Assembly: GCF_963678635.1 (NCBI RefSeq)
Contig: NC_087062.1
Location: 48,287,283-48,351,282, forward strand
DNA length: 64,000 nt
Direction of reading: 5' to 3'
From: Symsagittifera roscoffensis
Taxonomy: Eukaryota > Xenacoelomorpha > Acoela > Convolutidae
In this document: positions 56,214 to 64,000 of the stretch, piece by piece
Numbering within the stretch: the first letter of the stretch is position 1
Layout of the letters: each line of letters opens with the position of its first letter
Position numbers and translations under genes: made by a program
Notes under the pieces: model-generated
Database searches by the model: none
What the model saw: only the letters and a program-made list of their open reading frames with translations
Told to the model about the DNA's origin: nothing

Positions 56214-56629
56214 GTTTGAAGATAACGCAGACAAAGGCCAATACTTTTATCCTCATTTTTGATCCTGTCATTTTCAACTTTTCGTTTGCATCGTTTTCGT
56301 AGACATCTTCTTCTGATTTTCAATAACCTGTGTATTTATCTCATTTCGAGTCATATTTTGTTAACGTGTGGCTACAAATCATGTTGCATTATCCAAAAGA
56401 ACTATTTTCGGAGACCACGTTCGATGGGTTTTCCGTAGTTTCTAAATGTTCCGTAGTTTCTAAAGATTTGCGTTGCAAGACAAGGAAAAAATATGTAGTT
56501 GGTGTATATAGTTGAGTCCAACGTATTTAGACTCGTTGATAAGTTTCCGGGTAACCGTACCGCTACGCCAAAAAAAGGTTTTCTTATAAACGGCAGCTCA
56601 AAAAGCATTGCAAGTGCACTTTTCTCATA

Positions 56630-56930
56630 ACTGAGTTATGACTGAGCGTCTGTACTCATAGATTAATTTCAGATAAGGTAAACCGTCTGTTTGTCACGCT
56701 ATCTTGTTTTTGACCGGATAGCTTCGTGCAACTTCTTACTCTAATACCAATCTTAATCTTACTCTTATATATTCTAGTCTCAATAGATTTAGTGTATACT
56801 GGTCTTTGCGAGTTAGTTCTTGGAGTTTTTCCAGAAGGACAGCAACTGTAGTCTAAGATTTATTCAAATTATTCTGGTGCTGAAACAAATAAGTGTTATG
56901 TTAGTGATGGAATATTAGTGATGAAACGCG
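56630..56930 (-). repeat. LTR-like repeat downstream of the env-like tract
   Basis: Direct match to 25296-25610, with ACTCTTATATATTC giving a TATA-like word on the minus strand. It lies about 0.4 kb beyond the end of the last minus-strand ORF (57354), the place of a 3' LTR. Confidence 0.5.
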
Positions 56931-57353
56931 TGAAAGTAAGTTTAAGTTGTTATGAGTTAGTTTTCAAAGCTTGGAAATTCATTTATTAAACATTTCTACG
57001 AGGGCGAGTTGCATATTTTTGTGGAAACAGTGCTTGAAAGGTGGGCGAGTGAATATCAATTATTCGAGTTTTATAAAAGAAGCACACATAAAAAAGGTTG
57101 GTGCTCATTAACTCACTTTCTCTTTATTATTTAACTACTTCGAATTTGAAGTTTACAAAGTTTGTTTGTGTTAGCAACAAAGTTTGTTTACAAAGAGTGT
57201 TGTATTTGTTTGTGTTAGCAATAAATATGAAAAATTTATTAACGAAGATTCGGGGTCAGGGAAAGATCCATGGCGGAAGAGAATTTAAATGGTGTCGGAT
57301 GTTACTAACAGCTTAGCAAGCATGCATAACATATTTTTAGTGCGAAGCAGTTG

Positions 57354-58129
57354 TCAAAGAAGTTCAAGCGTTCTGATGATATTTATTTCTTCGATAATAG
57401 CTGAAAATTTGTGATTTGAACTTTGTTTTAGAATATAAAGCTTGCGTTCAAATGTGAATTTGTGTATGTTTTTGAGTAGGGCTACTGCAATGGGCTGAAT
57501 ATATTCATGGGGAATGATGCTGGGGCGGGTGTTTTCTAGTTGGAAGCTGTTTTTAAGGAACAAAATATTTAGATCTGACAAACAGGGTCGCACCTACGGA
57601 TACCGCCGTGCAACTTAGTAGATTCATTGCAATACGTGAAGTTTAGGAATATGGTGTTTTTTGAGATAACAAACATAAAGCGACAGTGTTGGGGAACTGT
57701 GTATGAAGTTCCTGTGAATCGATTAGCAGTGAATTTCTCTTTCTTTTGGTGTGAGAAAGTTAAATAAAAGTGCAAAACGATTGAATTTGTGAAGAAGGTT
57801 TTGTAAGCTTTAGTACTTGTTAATGCAAGATCTATGATATGGTCGAATTTTTTATTTGTGCTATCAAGTTGAAGAAAGTATTTTGAATTTATGAAAAACT
57901 TCTCTGTTAGTTGTGGGTTAATGTTAGGATCGTCGTCATACGGGGAGTCTTCCATGTATCTGGTTCCAGTGTGATCATAGTGGTTAATAGATAATCTGTT
58001 AGCTTTTTGTGCAATAAATCGGTTTAGCGTTTGATTTAAGCCTATGGCGGTGAATTGGTTTAGGTGGAGCGCGGTAGTTAGCTTTTGAATGAGCGAGTCA
58101 CAAAGTTCGTTATCAGTGGGATTTTTCAT
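57354..58129 (-). pseudogene. Cys-containing ORF at the 3' end of the retroelement
   Basis: 186 codons from ATG 58129 to 57569, then continuing one frame over to 57354 (SDLNILFLKNSFQLENTRPS...), so a single shift breaks it near 57590. The text includes DELCDSLIQ-like and NHYDHTGTRYMEDSPYDDDP stretches, then LHFYLTFSHQKKEKFTANRF and NTIFLNFTYCNESTKLHGG, with late Cys residues and Asn glycosylation-type NFT/NES sites. It could be an accessory or second surface protein of the retroelement. No family recognised. Confidence 0.45.
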
Positions 58130-58737
58130 TTAGTAGGAAGAGTTGGGAGTAGTGAATATTCATCAACGTGTTGTGCGCGTTGGACTCCATTTTCTCCATT
58201 TTAGTAGGTGTATTGAGAGAAGAATAGTAGATTATGTAATAAGAAGTCTGGTGTGTTAGTGTGATGTTGGTGATGGGAATAAACTTGAGATGATCTTGGG
58301 TGATTAATGAAAAAATGTGGGGTGGCATTAGGTTGTTTTCGTTTCATAAAAACTATGTATGCTTGTGAAGGTGCAATGTGGAAGGAATGAATAAAAAATT
58401 GGGAGGTGGAGGCTGAATGGATTAGTTGAAGAATTGTTAATTGATTGTTTATTTATGTATTTGTTGTTGGTAATTATAAAAATCATCTAAATTGTGCTCG
58501 AGTTGATTGTCATTGATAGGGCTGGTTACATTGGGCTCATCACTGGAAAAAGGGGAAAGAATAGGGGTAGCGTCAGTGTGCGAAGAAGGGATAAGAGAGG
58601 GTTCAACAGGGGTATGGGGGGAGTCATGGGCTGAAAAGGTGGTTGGGAAAAATTAGTGGGACTGTGTTCAGAGTCGAGGAATTCATCGGGGAGTTCAACA
58701 TCGGAATTAATGTTAGGATCACTGGCAATGCAAAATT
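58130..58737 (-). other. Short minus-strand reading frames, unrecognised
   Basis: ORF 58113-58328 (71 codons) and the Pro-rich part of ORF 58526-58789 (SDVELPDEFLDSEHSPTNF then PFQPMTPPIPLL). The latter follows directly on a hydrophobic segment and could be a cytoplasmic tail. Otherwise nothing clear. Confidence 0.3.
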
Positions 58738-60386
58738 TTAATATTGAGTAGAGAAATCCTTTAAAAAACATTGCGTATATTATAGTCAATCTTTCTAAGT
58801 TATAATAGCGCCATCCTGGAAATGCTAGGAGTTCGTGTGATCGATGTTATTCTCCATTCAAAATTAGAGAGGGTATTAAAAACTGCTTGAGTTGAATCAT
58901 CTGAGTCCATGCGTGGTGAGTTAGAAGAAAAAATGGATAGGGGAAGAGGTGGGGTGTGAAAGTGAAATTAGGGAATCTTGGCGTTGGAGATTGGATGGAT
59001 AAGAAAAGGAACAGTTAAGGGATCCAACTTGTCGGCTATACGTGTGCTAAAAAGATGATTGTTTTGAGAATGAAAAATTAAGGTGTGTGGTTGTACTACA
59101 ATTCGTTCTTACGGGTCGCCTATAGTTGGCTGTTGGAGTGCTATATGAGAGATAGGCCTACGTTGTAAATATTTGTATGGATTGTTCGTTCGGAGGTCGA
59201 AGGTGTATTTGTAATTCCTTGGGATACTAATGATAGAGGGTGTTTATTGAAAACATTTAAACATTATAAACATTTTAAATGTGATGGGGGTGTAGGTATC
59301 GTATTTGTATTGTCTTGTGAAGCATCATATGCGTTCGGTTTTGAAGATAATTTTTTTTGTAGTCGCTGATTTGTGCATCAAGAAATATTTTATGATCAGA
59401 GGTTGAAAACATTCAGAAGAATCCTGCAAATAAATTGCGTGCTCCGCTAGTTTTTCTTGTGGCTTGTGTATGAGGTGCGCATCATTAGAGATTTTTTTTT
59501 TTTGAAATATTGAGTAGAGAAATCCTTTAAAAAACATTGCGTATATTATAGTCAATCTTTCTAAGTTATAATAGCGCCATCCTGGAAATGCTAGGAGTTC
59601 GTGTGATCGATGTTATTCTCCATTCAAAATTAGAGATGGTATTAAAAACTGTTTGAGTTAAATCATCTGAGTCCATGCGTGGTGAGTTAGTAGAAAAAAT
59701 GGACAGGGGAAGAGGTGGGGTGTGAAAGTGAAATTAGGGAATCTTGGCGCTGGAGATTGGATGGATAAGAAAGGGAACAGTTAAGGGATCCAACTTGTCG
59801 GCTATACGTGTGCTAAAAAGATGATCGTTTTGAGAATGAAAATTTAAGGTGTGTGGTTGTACTACAATTCGTTGTTACGGGTCGCCTATAGCTGGCTGTT
59901 GGAGTGCTATATGAGAGATAGGCCTACGTTGTAAATATTTGTATGGATTGTTCGTTCGGAGGTCGAAGGTGTATTTAAAATTCCTTGGGATACTAATGAT
60001 AGAGGGTGTTTATTGAAAACATTTAACATTATAAACATTTTTAATATAATTAGGTGGTGTAGGTATCGTATTTGTATTGTCTTGTGAAGCATCATATGCG
60101 TTCGGTTTTGAAGATAATTTTTTTTGTATTTACTGATTTGTGCATCAAGAAAAATTTTATGATCAGAGGTTGAAAACATTCAGAAAAATCCTGCAAACAA
60201 ATTGCGTGCTCCGCTAGTTTTTCTTGTGGCTTGTGCATGAGGTGCGCATCATTAGAGATTTTTTTTTAATATTGAGTAGAGAAATCCTTTAAAAAACATT
60301 GCGTATATTATAGTCAATTTTTCTAAGTTATAATAGCGCCATCCTGGAAATGCTAGGAGTTTGTGTGATCGATGTTATTCTCCATT
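58738..60386. repeat. Tandem duplication of about 770 bp, two copies and a partial third
   Basis: Copies at 58738-59505, 59509-60270 and a 116-bp third start at 60271-60386, nearly identical. On the minus strand each starts with the same membrane-like segment LTIIYAMFFKGFLYSI preceded by FPGWRYYNLE. Only the third, rightmost copy is collinear with the env-like frame upstream. Confidence 0.88.
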
Positions 60387-62223
60387 AAGACATAGATATT
60401 CTTTAATGTCTTTGAAATATCCACTGTAGTCTTGTGGGTAGATGTCTGAAAAACCTGCTCTCCCAGCGAGTTTTCGTAGGTTGTGATCGGTTGATTGTCT
60501 CTGGATAATATCCAGTTTGGTGAGAAGATCTTAAATTTGTTGTATTCTATTTTGATGCTGTAAACCTGATTCTGACTATGGGTTTTAGTTCTGTTTTTGT
60601 GTTACGAGCGATTGCGCGAATGCGAGTAGGGTATAGAGTGAGAAGATAAAATTCATCTTTGTTTGGGCTGTATTCCATTGTGGCTATTTTCAGATACACA
60701 TGGACAGCTGTATCCTATAAATATGTTCCGCGTGATAGGGTATCTACGAAATGTACTTTATTTTTCATAGAATATCGGTATGCATTGGTAGCATCTTTTA
60801 TCTTCAAAAACGTAAAACGGTCAACTTTTTTTAGTGCAAGTGTAATACCGAAGAAGGTTTCTTTCATAATCAATGAAGCTAGAGCGGTTGCTTGATAATA
60901 GGTATCCTGAGGGGGGTATTTTAAGTGCTGCTAATGCGAGATATTGTAGTTTTTATGTTCTTTCTAATTCACATAGCTGATGGATTGTTTTTAATTAGGA
61001 GAGTGACAATTTTGAAAAATTCTACTTATTGGGTAATCCATTTTCATATCGAGGTGAACTTCATAATGCTTTGCGCCAGAGTATTTATATTTCATGAGGG
61101 AAAACTTTCAGAGCCTTGTACTATCTTTGTTTTCTGGACGAATTTTTCCTCCAATGTTTCCGTTATTTTCATAAAATGTTACTGGTATGTAAAATTTTTC
61201 GTCTTCTCTTTTTTGATTTGGTTCGCGCATGTCGAGAACTTGTTCGTCTGCTTTCATGTCGAAGTCTCTTTCGTATTTGACAAGAAATTCTGAGTAAAGC
61301 GTTCGGAAAAGTTGTTTGGGGTATTTGCATGCTACTTCAAATTCGGGGTAGATTTGAAATTGCGTCAGTTTGTTTTCAATACCGTGTTCAATTTTATACT
61401 GATTTGGATTTGATCTTGTTCGGTCATGATTTAATTTATTAAGAGGTGTAGGTTCTTTGAAGTTTTTTTTGAGAAAATTTATCTTTCTTGCCTGAATTTT
61501 AGCAACTTAGAATATGGTACATGTGTCTTCAGGGACCCAAACTATGGTTGCCTGTGTTCGTGCAGTAGAATCGCAATACCCTTGATCGTTCTTACAAGGA
61601 AGCGACTGCCTTGATATGAATTTGTGTCATCTTTTATATTTTGTGTTTTTCAAACTTTTTCTAGTTGAATTTTTCAATGAAAAACAATATTTTTTGATAT
61701 CCTGAACTTTTTGTTTCTTCTTCACAGTTTGACAATTTCTTGGTTCCAATTTGAAGTATCCAGTTTTTGTCGTGTAAATCATAAGTTAAACGTCCCTGTG
61801 CGCCATGATACGGGAACGTATTGTCTAGTTTCACGTGACCTTGATGGTGTTAAAGTTCAGCTTGATATGCAAAGTCTGGAAAAACTTGGAAATTTACGGT
61901 GTTACGATTTTCGTCTTTGTTTGTAATTGTTTTTAAATTTTTGAGTTCATTTTCTCAATCTTCAGGGGTAGGATGTAGTAGACTTTCTATATTACTTTGG
62001 TAAAACAATTCGTAGTGGAGTCTATTTTTGTCTCTGTTTGAAACTTGTGAATAATTGACTTTTTTTCAGAGAATTTTCCTGTGAATTTATATCCGGTTAG
62101 AGGTGTTGCCAGGACTTTTGAGTAAACTGTAGCGACTACAATTGTTAATTGTAAATAGTTTGTCTCAGATTCCCATTGTGAGACTTGATTAATTGCGTAT
62201 TTGGTGATCATCTTCCCACACAT
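60387..62223 (-). pseudogene. Env-like glycoprotein tract of an LTR retroelement
   Basis: Minus-strand coding text through several frames: MCGKMITKYAINQVSQWESE (62223), TFPYHGAQGRLTYDLHDKNW (61830-61770), a long clean stretch 61622-61108 with CKNDQGYCDSTARTQATIVW and VPEDTCTIF, one stop at 61509-61511, then IYPEFEVACKYPKQLFRTLY and TFYENNGNIGGKIRPENKDS. Next come YRYSMKNKVHFVDTLSRGTY (60780-60720) and DIYPQDYSGYFKDIKEYLCL near 60390, leading to the membrane-like segment at 60330. Cys-rich ectodomain-like text, a terminal hydrophobic segment and its place after integrase suggest an envelope-type protein. That is an inference from layout. At least five stops or shifts make it inactive. Confidence 0.5.
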
Positions 62224-62410
62224 CGGTCTTGCGGTTCTGTTCGGGGAGGAAGGTTTTTAATGGTTTATGCGCTCGAGTAGTACTAAAAGAGAAATAGTTT
62301 TTGTTGAAAGAACTATAAAAAGATACATGTTATGCTAGTCCTGAAAAGAGTTTATAAAATGTTATATAACCTCTGGTCTTCTTTGTATATCTGTGGTTTT
62401 ACAGATAAGT

Positions 62411-63170
62411 TTTGTCGAATTAATGGATGGATGTAAAGATTGAGCTGTGATGTCTGGTGGTGACAGTGGTAATGGATGATTTACTAAATTATTTACTCTT
62501 ACTTTTTTATCAAGTCTTAAGTTTTGTTGTGGAAGTTTTTGAATATAATGTTCTTGATAATGTTTGTAAATATCGTTTCTATATTGTAATCTGCTGAGTT
62601 CCCAAGTATGGAGTCTATTGATATCAAGATGTTGCCCAAAAAAATTGGAAGGTGCTTCAATAAAGGGGTGCCACTTCCAATCTAATCGTAAAGCTGTACT
62701 TATAGTCTTCTAAAGAATAGGTGCACGAAGTTTGTGTCCCCCAGTTTTTAGCGCTTTAGATCTTTAGATCTTCTGAGCCCACAGTTTTCTGTCGAATTTT
62801 TGGATGGATGTAACGATTGAGCTGTGATGTCTGGTGGTGACAGTGGTAATGGATGATTTACTAATTTTTTTTTACTTTTACTGTTTTATCAAGTTTAAGA
62901 GTTAAGTTTTGTTGTGGAAGTTTTTGATTATTAGGCTCTTGATAATGTTTGTAAAAATCGTGTCTGTATTGTAATCTGCTGAGTTCCCAGTTTTGGAGTC
63001 TATTGATATCAAGACATTGCCCAAAAAATTGGAGGGTGCTTCAATAGAGGGGTGCCACTTCCAATTTAATCGTAAAGATGTACTTACAGTCTTCTAAGAA
63101 AATAGGTGCCCGAAGCTTGCGTCCCCTAGTTTTTAGCGCTTAAGATCTCTAACAATACCAGGCTTCCGAA
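62411..63170. repeat. Direct duplication of about 380 bp in the post-integrase region
   Basis: Copies start at 62414 and 62791 (GTCGAATT, then TGGATGGATGTAA). On the minus strand both encode related text, LDINRLHTWELSRLQYRNDI and LDINRLQNWELSRLQYRHDF, then YKHYQE and KLPQQNL. This is therefore a duplicated protein-coding segment downstream of integrase. The first copy keeps a longer open end (PLPLSPPDITAQSLHPLIR). Confidence 0.8.
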
Positions 63171-63470
63171 ATTTGCGTTTTCCCCATTTTTAGCTCTTTA
63201 GATATTTAGATCTTCTGAACCCAACGTCTTCTAAAAAAAAAGGTGCTCCAGGTTTTTTGTCCCCCAGTTTTTAGCGTTTTAGATCTTTAGATCTTCTGAG
63301 CCCACAGTCTTCTAACAATACCAGGCTTCTGAACTTTGCGTTTCCCCCATTATTAGCTCTATTGATAAATAGATCTTCTGAACCCACAGTCTTCTAAAAT
63401 TACTAAGTTTCCGAAGTTTATGTTCCTCCCATCTTTAGCTCTTTGGATCTTTAGCTCACGCTATCTATCG
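63130..63470. repeat. Tandem repeat with 81-82 bp period
   Basis: TCTTCTGARCCCA recurs at 63211, 63292 and 63374, with truncated copies on both sides; the consensus includes CCCCCATTTTTAGCTCTTTAG. The period is a multiple of three or nearly so. It separates the integrase from the duplicated post-integrase segment. Confidence 0.75.
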
Positions 63471-63479
63471 TCTAAGTGA

Positions 63480-64000
63480 CTTGGGAAGTTGTTGGTAAAT
63501 ATAATCTTGTGGTCCAACTATTGTGGTAATTTGGGAATTATAAGCTAGTGAAATTAATTTTACGTCTGATGACCTTTCAGTGTATTTTTTATTGTTTCCG
63601 TTAATTATACATACCAGTTATTCTTGTAGTGAGCGGTCCATCCCTTCAACTACTCAGTTTGCCCACGAGACATGTGATGTTCTTTGCTTATGTTTGAAAT
63701 TGTAGAGATGACATATAGTAAGTTTTTTTTATTATTTATGAATTATGTTCCATTATCTGTATCAAGGATTTCGGGTAAACCGAACTTTGCTATCCGGTGT
63801 TCATATAGTGTTGTAAGAGCATAATAAGCGTTACAATGGGGTACAGGATTGAGTGATACATAGTGTCTAATTACATCTCCTATTATCAATATACACGATA
63901 TTATTTACTCAGGAAGGTGATATAGGGCCTTTTGTATCGAATGAGATTCTATGATTGAACTTTAAACTTTGTCTTTTGTAGTCTTGTTTTTGTGCTGTTT
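63480..64000 (-). pseudogene. LTR-retrotransposon integrase core, partial
   Basis: Minus strand, entering the window from the right. First catalytic Asp in ISFDTKGPISPS (63936-63938), second in LDTDNGT (63755-63757), Glu in VVEGMDRSLQE (63645-63647); the D-E distance is about 35-37 codons, as in retroviral-type integrases. Between them is NPVPHCNAYYALTTLYEHRI and AKFGLPEI. Coding text continues (KKYTERSSDVKLISLAYNSQ) to about 63480. A stop after GPISPS, shifts near 63890 and 63720, and stops near the Glu show decay. It is distinct in sequence from the Polinton integrase at 16626. Confidence 0.85.

Noticed and set aside
55907-56277. Minus-strand ORFs opposite the possible host exon
   Set aside because: They are the complement of a GC-rich plus-strand frame. 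His/Ser/Leu-rich text without domain or splice context makes the plus strand the better reading.
60659-61293. Plus-strand ORFs of 78 and 122 codons
   Set aside because: They are shadows of the minus-strand env-like text, which has charged, Tyr/Asp-rich composition. The plus frames are Phe/Val/Ile-rich.

Overview
The window is about two-thirds A+T, animal-type DNA with no bacterial operon structure. Almost everything recognisable is mobile or virus-like and mutated. Repeats of several kinds, two gaps of exactly 200 N, and a single plausible host exon suggest a repeat-rich invertebrate scaffold. I cannot name the organism; a nematode or a cnidarian would both fit.

Region 1 (about 0.3-24 kb) is a nested structure. 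A decayed Polinton/Maverick element (my boundaries 2855-22232, about 19.4 kb) sits inside a gag-like gene on the minus strand. The 5' half of that gene lies at 22233-24018 and continues, in the same reading frame, at 2854-2150. The Polinton has about 340-bp terminal inverted repeats. On its left it carries a minus-strand protein-primed-type DNA polymerase B. On its right it carries a plus-strand block: packaging ATPase, a small Ser/Arg-rich ORF, an unknown ORF, a DDE integrase, minor capsid, a basic PX-like protein, major capsid and a cysteine protease. Nearly every gene has frameshifts or stops. The left end plus flanking gag has been tandemly duplicated (284-2110 against 2520-4193).

Between polymerase and ATPase lies an unusual 6-kb insert of two and a quarter tandem units of about 2.6 kb (7620-13600). 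Each full unit holds a cluster of regularly spaced CCAAT-type boxes followed by a relatively GC-rich ORF interrupted by an in-frame TAG in both copies. This is the best candidate for an undescribed component.

Region 2 (24-34 kb) holds the leader and an LTR-like repeat of the gag element, then non-coding repeats: two foldback elements, nested inverted repeats and a 295-bp hAT-like MITE with near-identical 8-bp target duplications.

Region 3 (33.9-55.6 kb) is non-coding higher-order repeat DNA. It contains units of about 2.8 kb (U) in tandem, flanked by V-W blocks that recur about 13.6 kb apart, all sprinkled with a GCGGAATCC-type motif.

Region 4 (55.6-64 kb) has one possible host exon, then an LTR-type retroelement read on the minus strand: DDE integrase, a short post-integrase region, a large decayed Env-like tract, duplicated membrane-segment repeats, a Cys-containing ORF and a downstream LTR-like repeat shared with region 2.
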